A stretch of DNA of 64,000 nucleotides. Source: Cycas panzhihuaensis. Its lineage: Eukaryota > Cycadophyta. The DNA lies in NCBI GenBank assembly GCA_023213395.1, contig CM041465.1, positions 230,213,741 to 230,277,740 on the forward strand, written 5' to 3'. The notes beneath the pieces are model-generated. The model was given only the letters and a program-made list of their open reading frames with translations. It was not told where the DNA came from and searched no databases. A program made the translations under genes and the position numbers. Of the stretch, positions 32,443 to 42,750 are shown piece after piece (positions within the stretch are counted from its first letter, which is position 1; every line of letters begins with the position of its first letter).

Positions 32443-35400
32443 AATGTTTTATCTTCTTTATTCCTAGTTTATCTCTGAGAAATTAAAATTTGTCTTTGTA
32501 AAAGTTCAATCTCTTTGCTTTGAACCTTCTTCCTTATAAAGTGATGATGAACTTTTATGTGTTTCATCCTTGCATGGAAAATAGGATTTTTGGTCATCTT
32601 GCTTGTGCTTCGATTGTCACAATACAAGATGTTCGACAACTTTTGTTTTTGTCCCCCAGGTCCTTCAATAGTTGTCTGATCTAGATTGCTTTGTAGGTTG
32701 CACTAACAACTGATTTGTATTCAATTTTTGTAGATGACAAGGCAACAATGGGTTGTTTTTTACTACTCTAGGAAATTACTATTGATCCTAAAGTGAAGCT
32801 ATATCCTGTAGTGGACTTTCTTTTTGTTTTGTTTCCTACCCAGTTGGAGTCACTGTAACTTGTTAGTTATACAACATTATTTTATGTATAACTCAATCCA
32901 AGGTTTACAGTACCTTTAGGTATCTGAGTATTTGTTTTGCTGCATTCTAGTGTGATTCTTTTGGTTCCTGCATAAACCTAGAGACAACTCCAACTGAAAA
33001 GGCTATGTCTGGTCTAGTAGCAGTGAGATAGATCTGATTTTTAACCAATTGTCTGTATGTGGTTGTATTTACTTTTTGTTCTTTTGCATCAGAACTAAGT
33101 ATGCAACCTATCTCCATAGATGTGGTACAACTGTTATAATTTTTCATATTGTACTTTTTAAGTATATTTCTGATGTATTTTGACTGGGACAGAATAATCG
33201 AGTCTTTTAATTGTGTTACCTCAATTCCAAGATAGCAATGCAGAACTCAAAGGTCAATCGTTTTAAAAATGTTTTTCAACTGACTTTTGATAAATGTAAT
33301 TGAGTCAACATCGTAGCATGTCATTGACATACACCACTATAATTGTTATTTGTCCCTTATTGAATTTTACATATAAATTTGGATCCAACTCACACCTGTG
33401 AAAGTTGTTGCTGACAAGATACTAATCCAGTTTTGCATACCACACTCTAAGGGCTTGTTTGAGTCCATATAGGGCTTTCTTCAGCTTACATACCCAATTT
33501 TCTTGTCTTGGCTTGATGTATCCTTCAGGTTGATACATATATACCTCCTCTTTTAAGTCTTTATTTAAGAAGGCACTTTTTACATCAAGTTGAAATATTT
33601 TCCATTTTTGTTGTGCAGCCAATGCAATTACTACTCTTACTATATTTAGCTTAGCCACTGGTGAGAATCTTTTCTCATAATCTATACTTGTAGTGTGAGG
33701 TGTATCTTTTAGTAACTAGTCTTGCTTTGTATTTTTCAATCTTCCCATTTGACTTTTTTTTGATTTTGTATATCCATTTGCAGTTTACAATGGGTTTATT
33801 TACAAGGGGTTCAACCAAATTCTAAGTTTCATTTTTGGTGATTGCAACAATTTTGACATCCATAGCTATTCTCCACTCTAAATGTTGGTTAGTTTCCTCA
33901 TAGCAAGGGGGTTCGATTGAGCATAACAATGCTTGATGCGTTTGAGATCTTGTTCTATGCTCGAAGATATTCCCCTTTATTTCTTCAATGGTTTTAAGGT
34001 ACAATTTTGGTAACCTTTTTGTGGCTTGCTATTTTGGTATGATTCTTGGTCTCCTTCTTCAGGAATACAAGAGTTGTCCTGTCTACACTCTGGAGAATGG
34101 TCTTTGGAAGTTTTACTATTTGAATCAATACTTTCTGTGGTGATTTCAGAGTCTTCATCTAAGGATGTAGGAACATGTTTAGCCACTGCTTTTGTCATTG
34201 TTTCTATTTCCTAACATTTTCCTTGATTACTTTTAAAGCTTTCATCAAACACAACATCCCTACTGACATAGATCTTATTGGTTTTGGGATATATGTATCT
34301 GTAGGCCTTTGATCTGGTGTTATAGCCTACCATTATACATTCTATACTTTTATTGTCAAGTTTGGTTTGTTTTTGGCTGGAATGTGAACATATGCTTTGC
34401 AACCAAAGACTTTTAAGTTACTTACATTGGGCTTTTGTCCAATCCATGCTTTTTCTGGTGTGATTTGATGTAGAGCATGCATTGGACCCCTATTTATTAG
34501 ATTTACCATAGTGTTAATAGCTTCTACCTAGTAGATTTTGGTGACTTGTCTGTCTTGAATCAAGCATTGAGCCATCTCCAAAATTGTCCTGTTCATCCAT
34601 TTTACTACACTGTTTGACTGAGGTGAGTAAGGTGTAGTTACTTGCCTGCGTATTCCATGGACTTTGCAAAAATGAAGAAATTCCTTTAACATGTTTTCAC
34701 CTCCTCCATTAGATTGAATACATTTGATTTTATTCTTGCTTTCTAATTCAACTTCTACTTTAAATTCTTTGAAGCAATAAAAAACTTTAGATTTGCTAAT
34801 TAGAAAATATATCCACGTTTTCTTGGAGAAATCATCAATGAAAGTGAGGAAGTATCGAGCACCATTAATTGAGTTCAGTGTAATAGGGCCGCAGAGATTT
34901 GAGTGAATCAATTTCAACTTGCTTTATGCTCGCCATGTGCTTTTAGGGAAAGGATTCCAATGTTTTTTCATCATGCAACTTTTACACACAAAAGAATTAA
35001 ATGACATATTTGGCAACCCATTCAACATGTTAAAATTTTTTAGCAATTCTAAGCTATCATTTGAGATGTGCCCATACTTTAAATGCCAAAGTTCATTATC
35101 ATCTTTGCTTGTAGCAACAAGTTATTTTACATTAGATGCAGGCAAGATAGGTGTAGAGAGCAATTTGTAAAGATTGTTGCTCTATTTTTTTTGCAATTAC
35201 AATTCCCTCTTTTTTCATGTTTAATATAAAACAATGTCCATTATCATTTTTCAAGCTGGGATACAGACAAGAGGTTCTTTTTCATCCCAGGTACATAGAG
35301 TACATTCCCAATTTGTTATGTTTTCCCTTTAATTGCAATAGCAATTATTCCAATGCCTTCTATATGAAGAGGGAAATTGTCACCCAACTTGACAAATCTA

Positions 35401-35559
35401 TCTAAAGAATATGGTTTAAGGGTTTCAAACCATTCCTTTCTCCCAGTCATATGGTTAGCAGCTCCTGAGTCCACATACCAGTTGTATGTTGTTTTTGTGT
35501 TGGCAATTAGAGTGACTATAAATGTTGTTTCCACTTCATCTTCCTCTATGTCTTGCTCA
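32443..35559 (-). pseudogene. Element L protease, integrase, RT and RNase H
   Basis: The protease has WYVDSGAANHMTG at about 35460. GAG-pre-integrase remnants follow near 35100. The integrase has LIHSNLCGPI, FIDDFSKKTWIYF and NSVVKWMNRTI. The RT has IFQLDVKSAFLNKDLKEE and LKQALRVWYAKLD at about 33600-33420, then TRPDIAFSVGVVSRFMQ at about 33000. RNase H tail motifs (CDNRSTSKMTKNPIFHARMKHI) lie at about 32600. The YVDD box region near 33330 is damaged. Many stops and frame changes occur. Confidence 0.85.
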
Positions 35560-36372
35560 TTTTCTTTGCTGTAGTGTCCTGCAATATGTTTCCCTCTCTG
35601 AATTGCGGCGCACCTACTGGGACATTGGTAGGGAAAGTGTCCAAATTGTCTGTAGTGGTAGTAGACATCGAAGGCTCGACAATTGCTTGAGAAGTGGCTT
35701 GGTTTTTCACAGTTGAAACAAACTCTTGATTCACAAGGAGGAACAACTTTGGCTCTACCTCTTCCTTCCATCCAACGTCCTCTAATGCTCATTACTGGAG
35801 TTCGAACTCAACCTCAAAAGCTAGGTTGACTGCGTTCTCTGCCCAAGCTAAGTTTTGACGCAAATGCTTCTTCTACTTCTACAACATCTTCTTCATACCT
35901 TTTATTTCTTTGTTTTTGATTCAACATGTGGCTTGTCAAAGATTCAAAAGTCATGTTGGCTGTCTAGAGTCCCCCTTATCAACATGTTGACCATGTTATC
36001 AAAAGATTTGGGTAATTTGTTTAACACCAGATGAACTAGTTTCGTGTTGGTTATCTTATCTCCACCAGTGATAAGGTTATTTTTTACACTATTTATTTTG
36101 GTCACAAGCTCAGAAACAAGTTGATTTTTCCTCATTCTGAGCTTGTGTAGTTCTTCCCTAATAGCAATTATTCGTGCCTCATTTCTTCGGCTGAACAAGG
36201 ATGTAACCACGTTTCAGATTTCAAGAGAAGATTCGACACCATCTACATAAGATAGGAGGGAATTTGAGATTGAGAGCTTAAGTATGGCAATAGCTATGTT
36301 GTCCTTTTCCTCCCATGCTATTTGATCAAATATGTCAGTGGGTTTCTTTCTTCCCCAGTCACTATCTTCCAT
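35560..36372 (-). pseudogene. Element L gag
   Basis: The ATG at 36372 (MEDSDWGRKKPTDIF) opens a Copia Gag with LFSRRNEARIIAIREELHKLRM and VLNKLPKSFDNMVNML. Two zinc knuckles lie near 35660-35740. The first, CFNCEKPSHFSSNC, is intact. The second, YYHYRQFGHFPYQC, has Tyr at both Cys positions of the first pair. A stop lies near 36216 and a frame change follows. Confidence 0.82.
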
Positions 36373-37176
36373 GCATGTTTTCCTCTTAAGAGACCCTCAA
36401 TTTTGATTTTTCAGAGACTGAAATTGGTTTCAGTGAGCTTAAATGCAACAACTGATGAGCTTGTTGGCTTCTACAAATGCAACAACTTATGATCCCATCT
36501 TTAAAATGCAAACACGGGATTCTAAGGCTAAATTAATGAGTCGTATGGGCTTGTATGGATTTGTACAGAAAAAGTATAAGTGTACGGAATTGACTAAAAA
36601 GCGGTCTCAAATTAAAGTTTTCGATGAGAGCTTTAGGAATCTATAATTTTTTTTTTTAGATTCTATCTAGTTTTCTCAGAAATTGCCCCAAAAGAGTATG
36701 ACCAAACTAGGGTTTATTAATAATAAATGCTCATAACTCGATTTTTATCCAACAAAAGAGTTTGAACAAGCAATCAATAGATTCATATTGACAAGACGAA
36801 GATTTTAAGTACAAATTTACTCAAAAAATCTGAGAATTTGATGAGAAATCTTCACTGGAGTATTTTGTTGGGCACCCGCTATAAATCCAAATTTTCTTGC
36901 CTTTCTGCTTTGAATTAGAAATCAAGTCCTTTGGAAAGATTGATGTGCTTGTCGAGACAAATCTTTCCACCAATTTTCATCTTAATTTGACAACTTTGAA
37001 AAAAATTTGTAGGGTTCTATACAGGGTTGTACTGTAGAATTTGTTGGCCGCACATGTCCTTTTTTATCTTTAATGTCTTTATCAACATTAATTCTTCAAA
37101 ATCCCTTGAACAAGCTTTGACTCTTAGCTATTTTTGACTTCGCCCCGTCAGTGTTTTTCTGGCTCCTTTCAAGCCT
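36373..37176 (-). other. Leader of element L
   Basis: This is non-coding sequence between primer site and gag, AT-rich. I see no further insertion or domain in it. Confidence 0.55.
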
Positions 37177-37188
37177 GCTCTAATACCA
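37177..37188 (-). promoter_or_regulatory. Primer-binding site of element L
   Basis: The minus strand reads TGGTATTAGAGC directly after the LTR end TTTGACA. It is the tRNA-Met type site with one C to T change. Confidence 0.88.
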
Positions 37189-37380
37189 TGTCAAACTTCT
37201 CAAAAATATTACGTGATTATTAATGAGGGAAAGCCCTCTATAAATAGTGTACAATATACAAGAATCTTGGAATCCGTTTGATGCATGAGTGCCACTTGTC
37301 ACAAGAGTACAGAAAGGGGTTTATGACACATAAGCCTTACAATAGTGATATAAGACTTAGATAAATCATTATTCTCAACA
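37189..37380 (-). repeat. 5' LTR of element L
   Basis: The 192 bases start TGTTGAGAATAATG at 37380 and end AGTTTGACA at 37189. A TATA-like CTATTTATAG is seen on the minus strand near 37232-37241. It is unusually short for an LTR. Confidence 0.9.
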
Positions 37381-37905
37381 GGTTGGGTTTTCTTTTGCTT
37401 TACCATTAAACCTTGGCAATTTTTGCTTTGTGCCTTTGGATGACGTCGCCATCGTGGATGTTAGTGGTTCTGATGATTTAGCTAGAGATCTTGCATATTT
37501 TAATTGTTGCAACGTACATTGTCTAAAGTTGTTCTTCTGCTTTTTCCTTCTTTGTTCGTAGTACTTTCCAAATAAGGTCCTTTTCTATTTAGGGCTAGTG
37601 TGTTCTTGTTCTTGCAAAGCAATTGAGGATTGCTCCTATTCTTGTAGACTTAGATGAACAAATGCTTCCTCAATCTCTTTTAAATTTGGGTTAGGTCTAT
37701 GTTGTTGCTCCTAAGCTTGCCACACTTGTTGTCCTTGGTTTATGATTGACCAATCAATTTGCATTAATGTCCTTGACTCTTGTTGCCTTAGTACACGTAT
37801 TTGATCAGATCTTCTTACTTGCAATTGTGATTGGTCTTTCTCGTGGTCTCATGCTTAAACACGTACACAAATTGTTCAAAATTAGGCATCAGAATGGAAA
37901 TAATC
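37381..37905 (-). pseudogene. Element H gag N-terminal part, copy 2
   Basis: This is a direct repeat of 31742-32262, about 90 percent alike by eye, with the start at 37889. It reads the same Gag segments (LQVRRSDQIRVLRQQES, IDWSIINQGQQVW) until L begins at 37380. It is joined to the true H leader and 5' LTR on its right. Together with copy 1 it brackets L. Confidence 0.85.
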
Positions 37906-38128
37906 CAAAATATCAGCGAGCATTATGGTTCTTGGACAATAATATCGTCTAAATAATACTCAATGATGCCTTTCCATATAAGGAAAGATTTCAATTCATT
38001 AACGATCCTAATATCTGTATCCAAAAATTGAACGAGTGTTAACTTGCCCAATGTTGTTTGATTTTCGTATTAGTTTTGAATTGTTATCTACATCACACTT
38101 TAGTCTATCCATATTCTCTTATTCCTAA
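37906..38128 (-). other. Leader of element H
   Basis: This is a short non-coding stretch between gag copy 2 and the primer site. Nothing else is visible. Confidence 0.6.
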
Positions 38129-38144
38129 GTCCATAATGGCACCA
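38129..38144 (-). promoter_or_regulatory. Primer-binding site of element H
   Basis: The minus strand reads TGGTGCCATTATGGAC two bases inside the LTR end. The TGG start is correct for a tRNA 3' end, but I do not assign the tRNA. Confidence 0.7.
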
Positions 38145-38146
38145 GA

Positions 38147-38525
38147 TGTTAGTTATCATCCACGTGTTTTTACTAGGAAGAGAACAAATGGTACCATACA
38201 TAACACAATCACATTATCACAAGGATATCACATGAACAATACTTTAAGACAGTAATTACAGAATATACACAACACGATATATATTTATTATATCAAAAAC
38301 TGTCATATATAATGGAGTAAGATGTGATCATCCCACACTAGTCTGGTACCATCCACCAAGATCAAGATGCACAACAACGCATGCCCTCCTTTTATTCTTA
38401 ATACATATATATATATATTTGTGGAACCGTCGCTTGGTAATGACTTCTAACTTTTTGGCCCAACTAATCTCTTTGTTAACATAATGCAAGATATTCACCC
38501 ATTATTAACAAAATGGGTTCCAATA
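38147..38525 (-). repeat. 5' LTR of element H
   Basis: It is the partner of 13532-13906. Its outer end has decayed from CCAACA to CCAATA on the + strand. An (AT)n run of about 16 bases lies near 38404. It is followed by ATCGA, which matches ACCAA at the other end by transitions only. Confidence 0.9.
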
Positions 38526-38644
38526 ATCGAAAATTTTTGATACTGTAATCACTGTCAATGTTCTCTACAATTGCCACCATGCAAAATGTTGCGTCTACAA
38601 CAAGCTACAACAATAACAAACACAAGCATCAACGTCACAACAAT
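38526..38644 (-). other. Element B leader fragment between H and D
   Basis: The 119 bases left between the outer LTR ends of H and D are rich in CAACAA words. They are too short for other features. The last five bases, ACAAT, are the target duplication of D. Confidence 0.55.
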
Positions 38645-39469
38645 TGTTGACTTATAGATTCACACCCTTATGAGATCAATACACTTGTCAAGGTTACACA
38701 GCACTATAGTCTAGTTCAGATCATCAACATGGTCATTCACATACATTCCACATCTATTTCACATATATTTCATGAATGGTACATGTGATGTAAATCAATA
38801 CATACTTAGCAATTCATCATCACAACACAAGAATACACAGATTTCCACGTAACTCTTCCTTTTATTAAGTAATCAAGTCAATTACACAGAGGCTGGAATG
38901 CATTCCTGAGCATTCTAGCAGCATACATTCCTTCTGTTACATATGTGTACCCAGATGGTACTTATCATACAATGCTGCTCCAAATGGCTGTCATACGTGC
39001 TGGCTCCCGTACCTTTGTGTACCCATGATAATCGGCTCTCACCCTAACCTGGTGGTTCATGTGTACCTCCTTAAGTACTCACGTTGGTACCTTTTGGCTG
39101 AAGGGTTATGACTGCCTGTCATAATCGTACCCCTTCAATCATGCGTACCCTTTTACTAATCACTTGTTTAGGCACTTGATTAATCATCCTTTGTATCCAT
39201 ACATCCGTACGTACGTCTGGCAGCTTAACAGATCTTCACTGGTCTCTTTGAGTCATGCGTATCGCTTCCGCTCGGTTCTGTTCCACCGTTGGTACGTATC
39301 TATCATACGTACCCATTCCAGGTACGTACCTATCATACGTACCTAGAATGTCGATTTCTTTGTCGTTTTGCCTCATGCGTACCTCCGTACGATCCGTACC
39401 TGCACAACTCAGGTTATCTGACCTACCTCTGGTCCTCACACAACCATTGGATCACTTTAGACTCCAACA
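38645..39469 (-). repeat. 3' LTR of element D
   Basis: The minus strand runs from TGTTGGAGTC (39469) to AAGTCAACA (38645). It contains many GTACG and CGTACC words, including a doubled unit near 39290-39350 where GGTACGTA and CATACGTACC recur about 30 bases apart. Confidence 0.94.
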
Positions 39470-39562
39470 TCTATCCCGGGTCAACAGTTATGGGTTTGAG
39501 CATCCTTGCTCAACAAAACTCCAAAAATTCAAAATTTCGGGGTATCCCTCCCCCGCTCTGTC

Positions 39563-40648
39563 TCAAGGCGGCTCCTGCTGCCTCTGTCCTCCCAAAATCT
39601 CCTCATTTATCTGTGTCAGGGTGGAAATAATAGCATCCTTCTCCTTTATTTTGTCCTGAAGGGCAGCTATCTCAGCTTTATACCCTTCCTCCATTTCCTG
39701 AATCATTTGAATTATAGGTCCCGCTTTATCCTGTGGTGTAGGAGGTGCTGAAGGTTCCCCTACCTCCATTGCCTATGGGAAGTCTTCCCATTCTTCCCAG
39801 GATGCTTCTGCTTCTTCTTCCTCCTCCTTTGTTTCTTCTTCTCCCTTCGTCCTCTTTCCTCGACGATGGACAGCCTGTTTCGTTCAATGAGGGATGGGTG
39901 TTCCTGGTGTTTTTTGTAGCCAGGTAAGTACCTTTTGCATCTACTTTTGTACTCTCCTCTTTGCTTCCAGACTAGTCACTATGTCTAGAAATTCTGCTGC
40001 CCACTGTTTGATAATTGGCTCCCGAGGAGAGATAGTGGTCGTGGTCAGCTGTACCTCTGGACACTGATAGAATAAAATTGCCAAAAGTAATGAAGGATGG
40101 CGGAATGGGTATGTCCTAATCTCCTGTAGCTGCTGCCTCATGTTCTCCGCCAGGAACTCTGACCAATTCATCCTTTCTCCATCCCGAATCTTCAACAACA
40201 CCTGCATCATGCCTTTCTGAATGTAGGTGTACTTCCGCTTTGACAAAAACCTAGAATTGATCACTTTAGCCACCCACTAAAGTCTAGCATCCATAATGTC
40301 TGCTACCCTGATTCCGCCGGACATAATCTGAGTGTTGGGTTGGCATAATTCTCTCAGCCACATTTCCCGGTCCACTTCTGACCTTTTTGTTCCCAATGGA
40401 ACCTCTCCTTCCTTGGGAAGTCTAGTAATGGTATGGACTATGTCTGTGTCCATTTTGGCCTTCTTGTTGTCCTCCTTCAGGGCCATTAGGATTTGGTCCA
40501 TGAGTTCAGGGTCATAGTACACTGGGTTACAGTAGATGTAGTCTCCCCAACCTGCTTGTTTAACCCTGGCTTGAAATGGAGCTGGTAGAGCTTGTAGCTC
40601 CTACTTAAGCTTCGGTATGTAAGCCTCCTAGCACCCTGCTGTCCTCAT
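39563..40648 (-). pseudogene. ORF3 of element D, unknown function
   Basis: One frame of about 361 codons runs from the ATG at 40648 to 39563 with a few stops, at least three of them TAG where Gln (CAG) is likely. The N-terminal part has VKQAGWGDYIYCNPVYYDPELMD, VHTITRLPKEGEV and RMNWSEFLAENMRQQLQ. A very acidic stretch follows (GEEETKEEEEEAEASWEEWE), then a coiled-coil C-terminus (EMEEGYKAEIAALQDKIKEK). No signal peptide or membrane segment is clear. J and H have the same arrangement. It may be a regulator or an env-position protein. I do not assign a function. Confidence 0.7.
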
Positions 40649-40739
40649 GATGGCTGTGGAGTCCCAGAGATACGAAAGAAAACCTAAGCATACAAATCAG
40701 AACCTTACATACGTACCTCTCAGGAATGCTTACCATTTT

Positions 40740-41300
40740 TAGGTCTGTGCATACTGTGATGCATACCAGAGCAAGTTCTTTGCGTGCCGCGTCGTACGGA
40801 TGTGTTGTAAAATTTTAGAGTCCATTCTGCTGTGCATACTTCATGGGAATGCTCGCAGGTACATAATGATTTGTCGTTTTGCGGAATTTTGTCTTATACG
40901 TGCCCGTGGTACGTATAGTGTTAATAGTTTCCATTATACATACTCGATTGTGTACTTCCTTTGGTACGTATAATGTAACTAATCACTTGAGTGTATTTTA
41001 CACAGTGCGTACCCGACTACGTACTTTTTTGGTACGTATAATGTAATCGTTTGACTTACTCTCCTTTGCCTTTGCACTGACGCTGCGTACTTTTTAGGTA
41101 CGTATAATGTAATTGAGCCACTTAAAATTTGTTTACACTGTGCGTACCTGCTTGCATACTTTTCAGGTACATATAGTGTAATTCCGAGTCACTTTTTGAA
41201 CTATGCGTACTTCAATGTATTCCCTTAGTACGTATAGTGTCTTTTCCAAATTTGATCACCTTTTTCAACTGTGCGTACCTGGTAACATACCAGTTTGGTA
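40740..41300. repeat. GTACGTA repeat block between ORF3 and pol of D
   Basis: About seven diverged units of roughly 70 bases each contain TGCGTAC, then GTACTTTT.GGTACGTATA and TGTAAT. The same GGTACGTA word is frequent in the LTRs of D and K. Each unit can pair with itself through GTAC palindromes. Confidence 0.75.
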
Positions 41301-41532
41301 TGTATGCTATATTTTGCTTGTATGCTGTTGAATTTCCCTCTGATTTTTTCAGATTATGCTGCTATTACTTATATCAGTAATGAGTTGCGGTTATTTTTTA
41401 TTTTTTTCAATTTTCTTTTTCTCTTTTTGTATCCATACCGAACTGGATCATCGCTTGGTATCAAGGCAGTTGATTGTGCCTCAATGTCATGCAATACGAT
41501 ATGGTACAACCAGCTGATCCTGCTGGTAGGCT

Positions 41533-42750
41533 GGGCTACTCGATATAAGGCTTGAGTTTGCTACCGTTTACCCGAGTCGGTAGCAGAGGTCCGTCAATCT
41601 CTCTAAGCTGCACCGACCCATTCTCAAAGATTCGTTCTGCGATGTATGGTCCCAACCACCACATCTTGAGTTTTTCGGGGTGCGTTTTGAATTTGCTGTC
41701 GTACAGCAACACTTGATCACCTTTGTTGAATTGAGGTTTCCATAGATGGCGGTCGTGCCATGCTTTTTGTCGCCACTTTTCCACATGTTGCAACTAGTTT
41801 GCCAGGTGTCGTTTCTCTTCCAGCCGCACTAAGTCTTCCAGTCGTCGTTCCAAAGACTGGAGGTCATCTAATCGATATTGTATCGCCACTCATAGACTGG
41901 GTATCTCAAATTGCATCAGAGAATGGCTTCATGCCATACACAATTTGGAATGGAGTTTGTCGATTGACCTCTTGTATGTTGTTGAAATGCCCATAGCACG
42001 GATGGTAACTTCTCATTGTCGGATCTGCCGATGTCGCATATTTTCCGCAAGCAATTCTCGATTATCTTATTTGAGCTCTCTGCTTATTTTCCGCAAGCAA
42101 TTCTCGATTATCTTATTTGAGCTCTCTGCTTGACCATTGGCTCTCGGGTAGTATAGAGTAGATTTTCGATGGCTAATCATAAAGACGGATGTCAATGTTT
42201 CGATAGTTTGATTAAGGAAGTGGGCACCTTGGTCACTTATGATCTCCAAGGGGCATCCAAATCGCGTAATCACTACCTCATACAGAAATCTCGCTGTGCT
42301 TTCTGCATCGGCTTTTCGTAATGCACGCGCTTCCACCCACTTTGTCGTGTAGTCAGTTGCCCCACCAGGATGTATCGAGCTTTCGATCTATGTGCCGCTG
42401 GTTTGATTGGCCCCACAAAGTCGAGCCTCCATCTCTCGAACGGTGCCAAAGGTAATATGGGATGTAAGGGTTGGAAATCCTGTCGATTAGGTTTCCCCAC
42501 CCGTTGGCAATAGTTACATGCTTGAATCCACTTTTTGACATCTTCGAACATAGATGACCACCAGAATCCTGACGTCAAAATCTTCCGCCATGTGGCCACC
42601 CGCTACTCCTTCGTGCGCCTGCGACATGATCTGGTTTATCTCATGCTGTCGAACACAACGTCGTAATACGTCGTCTGGCCCCAATTTGTATAACTCTCCA
42701 CTGATGAGTTGATAAGGCTCCACTTTTCTGATGAAATTCCTCTTCCCCAT
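41533..42750 (-). pseudogene. Element D integrase
   Basis: The zinc-binding part has HEGVAGGHMAEDF and, after a frame change, WIQACNYCQRVGK (HHCC). The core shows WRLDFVGPIKP, EIISDQGAHF and YYPRANGQAESSNK, so the D, D and E catalytic residues can all be seen. The C-terminal part has QVLLYDSKFKTHPEKLKMWW and the GPY module. At 42039-42129 a 45-base segment is duplicated in tandem, adding a stop after SRELK. Confidence 0.88.

Larger units (their letters stand above)
32264..37380 (-). mobile_element. Copia LTR retrotransposon L nested in H
   Basis: The 5' LTR (37189-37380) is complete, with a primer site. Then come gag, protease, integrase, RT and RNase H, a polypurine tract and a 3' LTR that lacks its last 28 or so bases. 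It is flanked on both sides by the same 510-base part of H gag and not by a short target duplication. The element is strongly decayed. Confidence 0.88.
13532..38525 (-). mobile_element. Ty3/Gypsy retrotransposon H with nested I, J, K and L
   Basis: LTRs of 375 and 379 bases (13532-13906 and 38147-38525) bound about 25 kb. The polypurine tract adjoins the left LTR and the primer site adjoins the right one. Without I, J, K and L the element is about 9.5 kb. Minus-strand order is leader, gag, protease, RT, RNase H, integrase and an additional ORF3. Target flanks ACCAA and ATCGA differ by two transitions. The large size, the ORF3 and the zinc-rich Gag place it near Athila/Tat-like Gypsy elements. 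That placement rests on my reading of motifs, not on a tree. Confidence 0.88.

Noticed and set aside
31742-37905. 510-base direct repeats as LTRs of one element
   Set aside because: Both copies encode H Gag from the start codon, have no TG/CA ends, and L has its own shorter LTRs within them.
39164-39659. Several plus-strand frames across the D LTR and the adjoining 3' internal end, repeated in part at 48940-49295
   Set aside because: They arise from the GTACG-rich LTR and recur in the second LTR (the last part is antisense to ORF3). They have no domain.
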